Made by a program: the position numbers and the translations under genes
Part shown: in pieces, positions 25,246-34,195 of the stretch
How the letters are laid out: every line of letters starts with the position of its first letter
Position numbering within the stretch: position 1 is the stretch's first letter
DNA from: JBFWVD01 sp050246915
GTDB lineage: Bacteria > Actinomycetota > Acidimicrobiia > Acidimicrobiales > Ilumatobacteraceae
Assembly (NCBI GenBank): GCA_050246915.1
Contig: JBFWVD010000037.1
Coordinates: 1 to 50,482 of the forward strand
Reading direction: 5' to 3'
DNA length: 50,482 nucleotides
Notes under the pieces: generated by a model
Databases searched by the model: none
The model's input: the letters and a program-made list of their open reading frames with translations, nothing else
What the model was told of the DNA's origin: nothing

Positions 25246-26423
25246 CAGGCCACCGCCCGCTCGCGCTCGCGGACGTGGCAGTCGACTTCGGCAGCCACTA
25301 CAGCGAGTCCCTTACGGAAGATCCCTCGGGTCACGAGCTTGCCGTCCCACTCGGCTGCAGCGACTGCACGGTCGAACGGCAACTCGATCACGTCCTCGAC
25401 GAGCGATCCGCCCACGTCGAGCAACTGCTGCCTCGCCTCAGATGTAGCCCGCTTCGACGACGGCACCTTGTTGAGCACCGTCACCACCTCGGCAGTGAGG
25501 TGACTCGCGTCCGTCAACCAGTCGAGATAGCGGAGGACGCCCCGTGGACTGGGCTCGGCCGCGCCGACAACAACGTCAGCGGTCGCGAGCGCACGACGCG
25601 AGACGCCGAAGCGATCGCCCCACCGCTGGAGATCCTCGATCAGTGGGCCAGTCGCGACGACCACCCGCTCCCACCCCGTGCGGCACTCGTCGAGCAACGT
25701 CTCGACGTCGTGGGGCACGACACGGTCCCAATCGCGCGGCGTGGCCAGCCCGACGATCACGTCGAAGGGCATCGAGGCCACCTGATCCGCCAGCGCCGCC
25801 TCGACGCCAGCGAGGCCGTCGGAACGGCACCGGTCGACCGCGGTCAGCAGGTGCGGGTAGAGGCCCAGGCCGAGCCTGCGGGCGACACCCGGCGTCGTCT
25901 CGTTGGCATCGACCAGCAGCGTCTGAGCACCGTCGTGTGCCCAGTGGGTCGCTAGACCGATCGCCAGCTCTCGTGCGCCCGAGCCGGACGGCCCGCCGAC
26001 CGCCACGACGCGGCCGTCGACCACCTCTCCCCTGTCGTGACTCGCGATCGGTGGAACGTCGAGGTCGTCGAGCGGACGGAGTCGACCCACCAGGAACATC
26101 AGGTCCTCCGGTGGCATCGCCTGCTCGACCAGGTGAGTGAGGCCGAGACCGGCCAGACGATCACGGCTGGCTCCGCCATCGGACCGGTCGTAGACGCCGA
26201 CGAACCGAACGCCCACCTGCTCAGCCTCGCCGACGAATGCCTGCGTGAGCCACGCCGTGCCAGCATCGAGCACGAGGACGTGCGGCGCGGCGTCGAGCGC
26301 CGCTCGCCGATCGCGGACGACCTGCAACTCCACGTCAGGAACGTGGTCGGCCACAAACGCGTGCAAGCGCCCCGACCACTCCCCCGGTGAGAGCACGACA
26401 CCGACGCGAAACGGCGCATTCAC
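25242..26423 (-). CDS. TadZ/CpaE-like localisation protein (393 aa)
   Basis: N-terminal receiver-like half (VGVVLSPGEWSGRL... HVLVLDAGTAWLTQ) and C-terminal MinD/ParA-like half, as in TadZ/CpaE. The phosphate loop reads GGPSGSGAR (143-151) and lacks the lysine and threonine of a normal deviant Walker A, so ATP hydrolysis is doubtful. LLVDANETTPGVARRLGLG matches the ParA-fold switch region. The expected role is to place the pilus machine at a site in the cell. Confidence 0.83.
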   Translation of the reverse strand: MNAPFRVGVVLSPGEWSGRLHAFVADHVPDVELQVVRDRRAALDAAPHVLVLDAGTAWLTQAFVGEAEQVGVRFVGVYDRSDGGASRDRLAGLGLTHLVEQAMPPEDLMFLVGRLRPLDDLDVPPIASHDRGEVVDGRVVAVGGPSGSGARELAIGLATHWAHDGAQTLLVDANETTPGVARRLGLGLYPHLLTAVDRCRSDGLAGVEAALADQVASMPFDVIVGLATPRDWDRVVPHDVETLLDECRTGWERVVVATGPLIEDLQRWGDRFGVSRRALATADVVVGAAEPSPRGVLRYLDWLTDASHLTAEVVTVLNKVPSSKRATSEARQQLLDVGGSLVEDVIELPFDRAVAAAEWDGKLVTRGIFRKGLAVVAAEVDCHVRERERAVAW

Positions 26424-27142
26424 CCGCCCGCCTCCGGCGTTGAGGGGGCGACCCCGGTCGACCGAACGACCGTGATCGTGCCGGCGTCGATCGCTGCGGC
26501 CAAGTCGAGTGCCTCATCTTCGTCGACCTCGACCGTGATGATCAGGTCGGACCGACTCGCACCGCCGACAAGCCCGCCTCCGTCGCCACCACCGGACCGG
26601 CCAACCACCGCAGCCGTAGTCAGCACGTAACGCGGCGCGGTATCGCGAGACGTGACGATGACGTCGACCTGGTCGCCAACGGCGACATCGCCGTTGGCCG
26701 CCTGCCACGACTCCAGCGGAATCGACATCACTCGACGAGGTGTCGTCGACTCCGCCTCGCCGACCGCCGACAGGGCGATCGGCTCACCCGGTTGAAGTGT
26801 GCGCGCCGCCACCATCCCGCCCGACGCGATCCGGTCGAACGGCACGAGCTGCCCGCTGAACTCGACGTTGGTCGGCACCTCCTCGCTCGTCACGAGGTCG
26901 GGCATGAGCGGCGTACCGGCCGCGATCTGTTGGCTGGCGACGGCGACGGTGGTGGTCTCGCGACGCTCGGCCAGCAGCGCCGCCGCCAGCACGAACGCCA
27001 ACAGCGCGGCGACCACGCCAACGACGACGTTGAGGGTGATGCGTTCAGCCAGCGCCGGTCGTCGCCTGCGGGCCGGCCGTCGCCTCGACGTGTTCGTCGG
27101 GGCACGCTCGCTCGGGCGCGCCTCAGGAGTGACTACGGCCAT
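26420..27142 (-). CDS. cpaB: CpaB/RcpC-like protein with SAF domain (240 aa)
   Basis: First gene of the 12-gene Tad operon. The ATG at 27142 follows a GGAGG site. A basic N-terminus (RRRPARRRRPALAER) precedes one membrane helix (VVVGVVAALLAFVLAAALL), then a SAF domain starting at VAVASQQIAAGTPLMPDLV and containing LQPGEPIALSAV. SAF proteins of pilus loci act in the periplasm or wall space. An RcpA secretin is absent, as expected without an outer membrane. Confidence 0.87.
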   Translation of the reverse strand: MAVVTPEARPSERAPTNTSRRRPARRRRPALAERITLNVVVGVVAALLAFVLAAALLAERRETTTVAVASQQIAAGTPLMPDLVTSEEVPTNVEFSGQLVPFDRIASGGMVAARTLQPGEPIALSAVGEAESTTPRRVMSIPLESWQAANGDVAVGDQVDVIVTSRDTAPRYVLTTAAVVGRSGGGDGGGLVGGASRSDLIITVEVDEDEALDLAAAIDAGTITVVRSTGVAPSTPEAGG

Positions 27143-27459
27143 GTGGACCACCTCCCGCGGGCCCGACCCCAGACCGTGCGGTAGCACCGCATGACTCCCA
27201 GGGGGAACCGGCCGCCCCACGGCCCCACCCCATCTCGGAAGGACGGTTCATCCACAGCAGGACCCCTTGCTCATGGATGTGGGAAATGGAGGTTCCAACT
27301 TGTGACTGGCGGAAACGCCGAGTCAAGAGACTTCGCGCAAGTAGCGCAATATGCCAACGAAGCCTTGACCCGCGTATGACGTGGCGCGGTCCACCATGCG
27401 AAAGCGGGATGCAACGGCGCCGACACGAACCTGGTGCGCCACCACGAGAAGGAGGGGCC
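27143..27459. other. Intergenic control region (317 bases)
   Basis: Holds no convincing ORF. It must contain the promoter for the minus-strand Tad operon and the plus-strand promoter for the ribbon-helix-helix gene. Composition drops locally (around 27270-27370) compared with flanking genes. I see no copy of the 33-bp element here and cannot assign -35/-10 boxes with confidence. Confidence 0.5.
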
Positions 27460-27669
27460 GTGCCACCTCGTGGACAACGACTCAGAGACGAGCCACTGGT
27501 GAGGACGTCAGTGCGGTTCCCGCGGGACCTGCTGAAGCAAGCCCGCATCAGAGCGGCGACGGACGAGTGCAGCTTCCAGTCGCTTCTGATCACCGCCCTC
27601 GAGACCGAACTCTCCAAGCGCGACCGGGCCGAGGCCAAGCGCTCTCGTCGCCCCTCGAAGCACGCGTAG
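27460..27669 (+). CDS. Small ribbon-helix-helix-like DNA-binding protein (69 aa)
   Basis: The GTG at 27460 is chosen because AAGGAGG lies 6 bases upstream. A basic arm precedes VRTSVRFPRDLLKQARIRAATDECSFQSLLITALETEL, which fits the ribbon-helix-helix plan: a beta strand with alternating Arg/Ser/Arg, helix A, then helix B starting at SFQS. The basic tail is RRPSK. Two copies of the 33-bp dispersed element lie just downstream. By inference it could be the element-wide regulator binding that repeat, or an accessory protein of the relaxosome (many relaxosome helpers are RHH proteins). Confidence 0.72.
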   Translation: MPPRGQRLRDEPLVRTSVRFPRDLLKQARIRAATDECSFQSLLITALETELSKRDRAEAKRSRRPSKHA

Positions 27670-27692
27670 GAAGGCCGGCAATCCTCCACGCT

Positions 27693-27726
27693 GGGTACAT
27701 GCCTCGGGGGAACCGCGTTCGTGACA
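27693..27726 (+). repeat. 33-bp dispersed element, copy B
   Basis: GGGTACATGCCTC, GC-rich middle, GCGTTCGTGACA, with the 13-base spacing between CATGCC and GTTCGTGAC. About 30 of 34 bases match copy C at the relaxase, counted by eye. It lies 24 bases after the ribbon-helix-helix stop codon. Confidence 0.78.
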
Positions 27727-27897
27727 ACGATTCCCGGGCAGTGCCCGTGGCGTGGTGGTCGTTTCGAGGTTGATCGTCTGTATCAGGCGCCACTGTTGAG
27801 CTCGGCGACACCCAACCGGCAGGGATGTTGGCTCAGAAGCACCAGCGTCCCGCCGCGGGCATCGTGCTGTCAATCCCCAGCTCTGCAAAGTCTCGGC

Positions 27898-27928
27898 ATG
27901 CCAGCACCTGCACCCGCGTTCGTGACAA
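27898..27928 (+). repeat. 33-bp dispersed element, degenerate copy E
   Basis: CATGCC, then 15 instead of 13 bases, then GTTCGTGACA. It lacks the upstream GGGTA. Weaker than copies A-D and could be a half-functional or chance site. Confidence 0.45.
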
Positions 27929-28001
27929 GAAACCCGCCCGGCACGCGACACAGGTTGACGCGAGTCCCTTCAGCCGAAGTAGCGAACCAGCCTGGCAGCG
28001 C

Positions 28002-31000
28002 CTATGCGACCGTCTCCAAGACGGCCCTGCGCTTGATGCCGTGCAAGGTCTCGACGATGATCTCGACGTCGGTGTCAGCGAAGAAGTCGGCGGGGCCTGT
28101 GGGTGCGTGGTCGGTGTACGGGGACTCGAAGAGACGCCCAGGTTCCACGATGCCGTTCTTCGTCAGTTCATTGACGATCAGGTTGATGAACCGGATCTGG
28201 TCGACTGTGAACTTGCCCGCGTCGAGGTAGTCCGCGAATGCCTCAACGGCCGTTTCGCGATCGAGACCGACCAGCCCACGGATGAAGATTCCGAGACCGC
28301 CGGCCTTCTCAGCGACCCAGTGGACATCTACCTTCTGTCCTGCGCCGGAGTCGATGAGCATCTGCTCGAGGGCACTCAAGTCTGTAGGGGTGAGCTGCTT
28401 GTTTCTGCGAAGCCGCTCGAGCGCAACATTGCCCAAGTGCGCACGGAGGTAGGCCTCCGCCCTTGATCGGAAACGAGCGAGATCGACTCCAGTCGGGATG
28501 CCCGGGAGAACGACCTCATCGGGCTGCCCGAGGGTGTCCTCGAAGTCGGTGTAGACGGGAACGAGTTGACTCTTGTCGAGGAACTGCACCAGCCCGCGAA
28601 CACGAAGACGCAAGATCTCGAGCATCTCAAGCGAGACGCCGATCCACCACTCGTCGCTGGCAGCTTGTTCGAGTAGCACCTTCTGCGCGGCAACCGCAGG
28701 GATTGCCACCTTCGACAGCAGCCCACCGGCAATCTGCTGGATGCGCTCGCGCATCTTGTCCGCGGTCGCGACGTCGGTGTCGAGCTGCGCCAGCATTCGA
28801 CGAAGCACCAGCAGATCGAAGTACTTGGCGTCTTCATTGTCAGACGGTGTGCCAGCCGACGGAAGCCCAGAGATCTTGCGCGCAGCTTCGAGGACTTCAG
28901 GAGTCACCGGCGCGTTCCACACCTCCCGGTCGGAGAGTTGCTCGATCTCCTTGCGGTAGGGGCGGACCTGGAAGTTGTCGAGCGACATGCCCGCGACGAC
29001 AGCGTGCACGATGTCGGTGGTCGCCTTGCGGAGCGTTTCCTCCGAGCCCTCAGTAAGAGGGATCTGTTCGACGTCGCTGTGGTCCAGCGCCTCGATGAGG
29101 TCGAGTCGCGCCTCAAAGATCCGCTGCGACAGCGACTTCTGGGCTGAGCCTTCGACCACCGGCAGGTTCTGGCTGAAGTACTCGAAGTTGCCACAGAAGT
29201 CGAAGACGAAGAAGTCCTCCTTGTGTATCCCTGGGCCGAACAGGTCTTCGCAAAGACGAGTGCCGCGACCGATCATCTGCCAGAACTTCGTCTTCGAGTG
29301 AACGGTCTTGAAGAAGACGAGGTTGAGCACCTCGGGCACGTCGATGCCGGTGTCCAGCATGTCGACGCTGATCGCAATGTGGGGTGCCTTGTCCTTGATC
29401 GAGAAGTCGTCGATCAAGGACTGAGCGTAGGTCTGCTGATACGTGATGGTCCGCGCGAAGTGGCCGGCGTAATGCGGGTAGGCCTTGTTGAAGCGGTCCT
29501 CAATGAAGTCGGCGTGCTGTTGGTTCTTGGCGAAGATGATGGTCTTTCCGAGCCGATCCCCTCCGGCCACCTTGTAGCCGTTCGCCATGAGGGTGGCGAG
29601 CACCTTGTCGACGGTGTCTTCGTTGAAAAGGAACTGGTTGAGCGCGGCAGCGTCGATCTGGCTCGGCGGTGGCCCGTCGCCCCAGTCGATGGCATCCCAG
29701 TCGTCCTTCTCTTCCTCGGTCAGGTCGTCGTACTTGATCCCCTGCCGCAGGAACTTGGTCTCGCACTTGACGGCCCGCGGCGGCGCTAGGTACCCGTCGA
29801 ACACCGCCTCATCGAGGCTGTACGAGTCTGTGGGCACGCCATCTTCGAGGTTGAAGAGCCGGTAGGTGTTGTGGTCGACCTCGTCCTTGGGCGTTGCTGT
29901 CAGCCCGACGAGGAGCGAGTCGAAGTAGTCGAAGATCGCGCCGTACTTGGCGTAAACCGAGCGGTGCGCCTCATCGATCACAACCAGATCGAAGTAGCCA
30001 GGACCGAAGTGACGGCCAGCGTCGTCGACCTCGTTGATGAGCCCCATCATCGTCGGGTACGTGGACACGTACACAAGGCCATCGGTCCGCTTCTCCGTGA
30101 CCAGGTTGACGGTGGTCGCCTGCGGCAGGTGAGTCTTGAAGGCATTGACCGCCTGGTTGACCAATGCGATGCGGTCCGCCAGGAAGAGCACTCGCTTGAC
30201 CCAGTTTGCCTTCATCAGTTGTTCAACGAGGGCGATCACTGTCCGGGTCTTGCCCGACCCAGTTGCCATCACCAACAGGGCTTCACGCTGCTTGACGTCG
30301 AACGACGCCCCAATCGCCTTGATCGCCCGCGTCTGGTACGGGCGCTCAACGATTGACGTGTTGACCGGCATTCCGGTCAGGGCGACGCGGGTGGCGCGGC
30401 GCTGGATCAGGCGCTCGAGCTCGTCCCGGGTGTAGAACCCGGCCACAGCGCGGGGTGGGTACCCACCCGCATCGTCCCAGAGCCAGTGCTCGTAACCGTT
30501 GGTGTAGAAGATCACCGGACGACGCCCGGACTGTGCCTCCAGGCAATCTGCGTACAGCTTCGCCTGCTGCTGTCCGACCTTTGCGTCCTTCTTGGTGCGC
30601 TTGGCCTCCACCACCGCCAGCGGTAGCCCGTCGGCACCCCAAAGCACGTAGTCGACGAAGCCCTTGCCCTGAGCATTCGGCATGCCGCTAACTTCGTATT
30701 CTCGATCTGCGGGTTGGTCGAGTGGCCAGCCCGCCTCGCCGAGCAGCACGTCAATGAAGAGATCTCGGGTGTCGGCCTCGGTGTAGTCGCGGTCGTCGGT
30801 CCGAACATTTGCAGCCTGGGCGACCTTGATCTGCTCCCGCAGAGCGGCGATCTCGTCGTCGCGGGACTTGAGCAGTTCGTCGCGTTCACCGATCTCCTTG
30901 GCGCGCGCTTGGTCCTGCGCCTTGAACCTCGCGACAAGCTGAATGACGCCAGCTCGCGAGAGCGGCGCCGCCTTGGCAGCGAGCTGCGGATCGAACTGGA

Positions 31001-31397
31001 CCGACGTCGGGGCGGCCTCTGGGTGAGGCGAGTGGTGGAATGCGGCCCACACCACGACGTGGTGAACCTCGCGCAGCACCTGCAGGGCTGCTTGCTGAGA
31101 CACATCGGATTGCTCGTGGACGGCGCGGTTGCCCACCTTGCGGACGAGCGACAACTTGTTCGCAATCGCCTGCCCGACGACATTCTTGAACCTGGGATCC
31201 GCGATCCGCGCTGCAAGGTCGGGCTGATACGGCTCTGGAAGATCGGCGATGTCGTAGATGTAACCCACGAGAAGTTCAACGACCCGGCGGGCGTACACAC
31301 ACGCGGATCGCGGGTCCGACACCAAGTACGACTCGGCCCGGGCGCAGTCGTCATGCAGTAGCGGCAGCGTTTGCCGCACGAAGTCGAAGTTACTCAC
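28002..31397 (-). CDS. hsdR: Type I restriction enzyme HsdR subunit (1131 aa)
   Basis: Translocating endonuclease subunit. An N-terminal DUF4145-like region (1-130) and coiled coil (160-195) precede the HSDR_N nuclease with D249 (FVDYVLW) and VVEAK (E264, K266). The helicase motor has ATGSGKT (378-384), DEAH (475-478) and LVGLTATP. The tail has the EcoEI-type C-terminal domain (ALERLRRNKQLTPTDLSALEQM). The GTG start at 31397 is supported by GGAAGGA 8 bases upstream; two in-frame ATGs lie just before it. Last gene of the operon, 45 bases after hsdM. Confidence 0.93.
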   Translation of the reverse strand: MSNFDFVRQTLPLLHDDCARAESYLVSDPRSACVYARRVVELLVGYIYDIADLPEPYQPDLAARIADPRFKNVVGQAIANKLSLVRKVGNRAVHEQSDVSQQAALQVLREVHHVVVWAAFHHSPHPEAAPTSVQFDPQLAAKAAPLSRAGVIQLVARFKAQDQARAKEIGERDELLKSRDDEIAALREQIKVAQAANVRTDDRDYTEADTRDLFIDVLLGEAGWPLDQPADREYEVSGMPNAQGKGFVDYVLWGADGLPLAVVEAKRTKKDAKVGQQQAKLYADCLEAQSGRRPVIFYTNGYEHWLWDDAGGYPPRAVAGFYTRDELERLIQRRATRVALTGMPVNTSIVERPYQTRAIKAIGASFDVKQREALLVMATGSGKTRTVIALVEQLMKANWVKRVLFLADRIALVNQAVNAFKTHLPQATTVNLVTEKRTDGLVYVSTYPTMMGLINEVDDAGRHFGPGYFDLVVIDEAHRSVYAKYGAIFDYFDSLLVGLTATPKDEVDHNTYRLFNLEDGVPTDSYSLDEAVFDGYLAPPRAVKCETKFLRQGIKYDDLTEEEKDDWDAIDWGDGPPPSQIDAAALNQFLFNEDTVDKVLATLMANGYKVAGGDRLGKTIIFAKNQQHADFIEDRFNKAYPHYAGHFARTITYQQTYAQSLIDDFSIKDKAPHIAISVDMLDTGIDVPEVLNLVFFKTVHSKTKFWQMIGRGTRLCEDLFGPGIHKEDFFVFDFCGNFEYFSQNLPVVEGSAQKSLSQRIFEARLDLIEALDHSDVEQIPLTEGSEETLRKATTDIVHAVVAGMSLDNFQVRPYRKEIEQLSDREVWNAPVTPEVLEAARKISGLPSAGTPSDNEDAKYFDLLVLRRMLAQLDTDVATADKMRERIQQIAGGLLSKVAIPAVAAQKVLLEQAASDEWWIGVSLEMLEILRLRVRGLVQFLDKSQLVPVYTDFEDTLGQPDEVVLPGIPTGVDLARFRSRAEAYLRAHLGNVALERLRRNKQLTPTDLSALEQMLIDSGAGQKVDVHWVAEKAGGLGIFIRGLVGLDRETAVEAFADYLDAGKFTVDQIRFINLIVNELTKNGIVEPGRLFESPYTDHAPTGPADFFADTDVEIIVETLHGIKRRAVLETVA

Positions 31398-31442
31398 GGG
31401 ACGCATCCTTCCAAACACAGTTGGCGAGTCGATCAGACGTGC

Positions 31443-32888
31443 TCAACTCAGCATTCCCCTCAGTCGCTTGATGCCCATGCCGATCTCCTCGTGCAGCAAC
31501 TCGATGTCGGCCAGAATGTCTTCGGGAGGCCGCGTGTCCATCACCTGATCGGCAGCCTCCTGGTACCGGTTGAACGTCAGCTGGTAGTTGTTCGCGGCGA
31601 TCTCGTCGCGCGGTACGAAGAAGCTCTGTTCGAGGCGCGTGCGTGAGCACTCGGGGCTCGCGGGGTCCTCCAGCGTCGCCCACCGGGCGAGAACGTCCGG
31701 TAAGTCGTTCGCGTCAACTGGCGATCGCTTCTTGTCGAGCGACCGACCATCCGCTCGGATCTCGTAGAACCACACGCGGTCGGTCCCACCCACCCCTGTC
31801 TTGGTGAAGACGAGGATTGATGTCTGTGTCGTTGAGAAGGGCTCGTACGCGCCAGGAGGCACTTTGATGACCGCACGTAGGTGGTGGTCATCAACGAGCG
31901 ACGTCCGCAGCGCGGTCTGCGCCTTGCTCTCGCCGAAGAGCACACCCTCAGGGACGATCACGGCAGCGCGTCCGCCGGGTTGAAGAAGACTCAGTACGCG
32001 ACCGACGAACAGCGACGCCTTCGTCGTGGACTTGACCGACCGGTGCAGATCCTTGTCGAGCGCCGACTTCTCGATCGAGCCGCTGAACGGCGGGTTGGTC
32101 AGCACGACGGTGAAGCTGCCGAGACCGCGGCCCCAGGTAGCAAGCGAGTCCCGGCGGACGATCTCGGCGTTCTCCACCCCGTGCAAGAGCACGTTCAACG
32201 CACTCATTCGCGCGAATGCAGGGTCGTTGTCGAACCCATGGAGTAGTCCGTCGTGGAACTGCTCACGGGTGGCCGGGATGAGTAGGAGGTCGGCGTTATG
32301 TGCGCGAACGTGCTTGGCGCTCGCCACGAGGAAGCCGCCCGAGCCACTAGCGGGGTCGGCGATGACGTCGCCTGGCTGGGGATCGAGCATCTTCACCATG
32401 AGGTCGATCAGGTGGCGTGGAGTCGGGAAGCCGCCGCTGCTGTTCTTCGTCGTGATCTTTGAGATCAGGTACTCGTATGCAGCACCGTTGAGCTCGGGGC
32501 TGCCGTACGGGACCTTGTCCACCAGATCGACAAGCCGACTCAGCGCGCTTGGCGATGGAATCGTGAACACCGCATCGGTGAACGTGCCGCCGAGGTCACG
32601 GACGAGCTGAATGACCCTCAACTCGAAGAGGCCGAACATCGTGTCGGGGTCGGCGTTCTTGAGTCGCGACCAGCGAATGTCATCCGTCTCGTCTGTGAAG
32701 ACTGGGCCCTCGATTGGCTTCCCGGTAACAACGGCCTTGCGTTCGGCCGCCGTATGGACGGCATCCAAGCGGCGCACGGCGAGCAACAGGCTCGCCTGGG
32801 CGACGATGTCGTACCCATCCTCGATACCAACCTCTTCGAAGCCCGACCAGAGATCGTCGATCGCGCGTTTGAAGCTGGCGGCTGACAT
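31443..32888 (-). CDS. hsdM: Type I DNA adenine methyltransferase HsdM, copy 1 (481 aa)
   Basis: N6-adenine methyltransferase with AdoMet motif DPASGSGGF (178-186) and catalytic NPPF (265-268). The N-terminal HsdM domain precedes these, and the C-terminal helical region (DILADIELLHEEIGMGIKRL) usually touches HsdS. Its ATG directly follows the TAA of a 53-residue ORF, so translation is coupled. It is clearly homologous to the second HsdM at 34192-35652 but diverged along its whole length, so this is not a recent duplication. Both look intact. Confidence 0.93.
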   Translation of the reverse strand: MSAASFKRAIDDLWSGFEEVGIEDGYDIVAQASLLLAVRRLDAVHTAAERKAVVTGKPIEGPVFTDETDDIRWSRLKNADPDTMFGLFELRVIQLVRDLGGTFTDAVFTIPSPSALSRLVDLVDKVPYGSPELNGAAYEYLISKITTKNSSGGFPTPRHLIDLMVKMLDPQPGDVIADPASGSGGFLVASAKHVRAHNADLLLIPATREQFHDGLLHGFDNDPAFARMSALNVLLHGVENAEIVRRDSLATWGRGLGSFTVVLTNPPFSGSIEKSALDKDLHRSVKSTTKASLFVGRVLSLLQPGGRAAVIVPEGVLFGESKAQTALRTSLVDDHHLRAVIKVPPGAYEPFSTTQTSILVFTKTGVGGTDRVWFYEIRADGRSLDKKRSPVDANDLPDVLARWATLEDPASPECSRTRLEQSFFVPRDEIAANNYQLTFNRYQEAADQVMDTRPPEDILADIELLHEEIGMGIKRLRGMLS

Positions 32889-33050
32889 TTACGCGAACAA
32901 GCCTTCGTCGACTTCGACGACGTCCGCGTCAAGGCGCGCTTGCGTGCCGATGCGGTGCTTGATGGTCAGGTCGGCCAGATACTCGCCGACCCTGCGCACA
33001 CCCTCTACCTCGGGATGCCCGCGCTCGGTGGAGCTAGCCCCAGACACCAT
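32889..33050 (-). CDS. Small coupled ORF between hsdS and hsdM (53 aa)
   Basis: The ATG at 33050 overlaps the hsdS stop as TGATG, and the TAA ends immediately before the hsdM ATG. The fit on both sides is exact, and leaving it out would leave a 161-base hole in an otherwise gapless operon. The protein is acidic (DADVVEVDEGLFA at the C-terminus) with a possible helix around GVRRVGEYLADLTIKHR. No family recognised. It could be an assembly or control peptide of the two-methyltransferase complex. Confidence 0.68.
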   Translation of the reverse strand: MVSGASSTERGHPEVEGVRRVGEYLADLTIKHRIGTQARLDADVVEVDEGLFA

Positions 33051-34195
33051 CACAGCCCTCCAGCGAAAGCACGAGCTTGAAGGGAAACGAAGAGCTCATT
33101 GTCCGCAGCGAGAGCACGCTGGACGGCAGCGCGCTGCGCGTCGATACGGGACACGCTGGCGGCGAACGCGTGCTGCTCCGGGAGCGGGGGGACTGGCACG
33201 GTGACAGTCGAGAGCGTCTGCTGGTTGACCTTGTAGGTGCCATTTGTCGTGCGGGCAACTGACTCAATCTGCTTGCGGACTGAGGGCTGCTTCCACGCGG
33301 CATCGAGAAACAGCATCGTGATGCGGTCAGTCGCGACACGCCCCGCAATGACGGTATCGGGGAATACCAAGTCAGGCCGATCGGCAGCCGAGTACGTACC
33401 GACGCCAACGAGCGCTTTGTTGCCATTACCACGGCACATGAGGAAGTCTCGAGCGCTCACTCGCTTGTCGGCGGACGGATCCACGGTGAACACGGCAGAC
33501 TTGACGGCGGTCGGATCAAAACCGCCTTGCGTTACCGCAGACAAAGTAAGGACCTGAGCGGGGAACGCGCCTGCGGTCGCGGGAGATTGCCCATTTCGCA
33601 TCTCCGGCATCAGCTCACCGGCGGCCACCTGTGGGAACGTTCCCCCGCCGAACATCTTGTGGAAGAGCGACTGAGTAAGGCTCTTCAGGTGCGTAAGGAT
33701 CTCGCGGCGTTGGGTTCGGATGGCGTCGGCGGCATCGAGGATTGCCGCTACACGGCGCTGCTCATCTGCAGACGGAACGTCACCGATTGCGAGTTCCAAG
33801 AAGTCAGTGGTCGAGGATCGACGCCGACGAGGCACCGAGCCAAATGCGATTCCGTCGTACGCGGCGACCACCTGCGGGGTGAGCAGGAGTCGTGCGACGA
33901 AGCGCGGGTCGTTGCCAGGCCGGACACGGAAAGTCGGATACAGCGGGCTGATAATCCCCTCATCAACAATCGTGTTCTGAGCTACCGCTCCCGCCCACAG
34001 CAGGTATGGGTTGAACGCGATGTCATTGCGGCGAACGACCTTGTAGCGACTGGTGTCCTCCGTGGCGAGGCGCTTCTTGAAGCGGTCCGCCTGCCGAACG
34101 AAACCGTTGTGCTCAGTCAGCGTCAAAACAGGTGGCTCGGCACCCTTCCCTGGTCGCTCGCTGAACTCCGAGAGCAAGTCCCCGATCTTCGTCAT
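33050..34195 (-). CDS. hsdS: Type I specificity subunit HsdS (381 aa)
   Basis: Determines the DNA target of both methylation and cleavage. Two target-recognition halves are separated and closed by helical spacers: PSADEQRRVAAILDAADAIRTQRREILTHLKSLTQSLFHKMF near 140-185, and LPEQHAFAASVSRIDAQRAAVQRAL near 340-365. Each spacer has the usual P..EQ entry. Overlaps hsdM copy 2 by ATGA. The second half-site domain includes the F...L / VP.P.LPEQ pattern typical of the family. Confidence 0.92.
   Translation of the reverse strand: MTKIGDLLSEFSERPGKGAEPPVLTLTEHNGFVRQADRFKKRLATEDTSRYKVVRRNDIAFNPYLLWAGAVAQNTIVDEGIISPLYPTFRVRPGNDPRFVARLLLTPQVVAAYDGIAFGSVPRRRRSSTTDFLELAIGDVPSADEQRRVAAILDAADAIRTQRREILTHLKSLTQSLFHKMFGGGTFPQVAAGELMPEMRNGQSPATAGAFPAQVLTLSAVTQGGFDPTAVKSAVFTVDPSADKRVSARDFLMCRGNGNKALVGVGTYSAADRPDLVFPDTVIAGRVATDRITMLFLDAAWKQPSVRKQIESVARTTNGTYKVNQQTLSTVTVPVPPLPEQHAFAASVSRIDAQRAAVQRALAADNELFVSLQARAFAGGL

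Larger units (their letters stand above)
27670..28001. other. Non-coding stretch carrying two copies of the dispersed element
   Basis: 332 bases between the ribbon-helix-helix gene and the end of hsdR. No supported gene. It holds copy B at 27693-27726 and a looser copy E at 27898-27928, both in the same orientation, about 205 bases apart. It is also the left junction of the restriction-GTPase cargo block. Confidence 0.55.

Noticed and set aside
27825..28466. 213-residue plus-strand open frame over repeat E
   Set aside because: Mostly antisense to hsdR and without a ribosome-binding site or domain.
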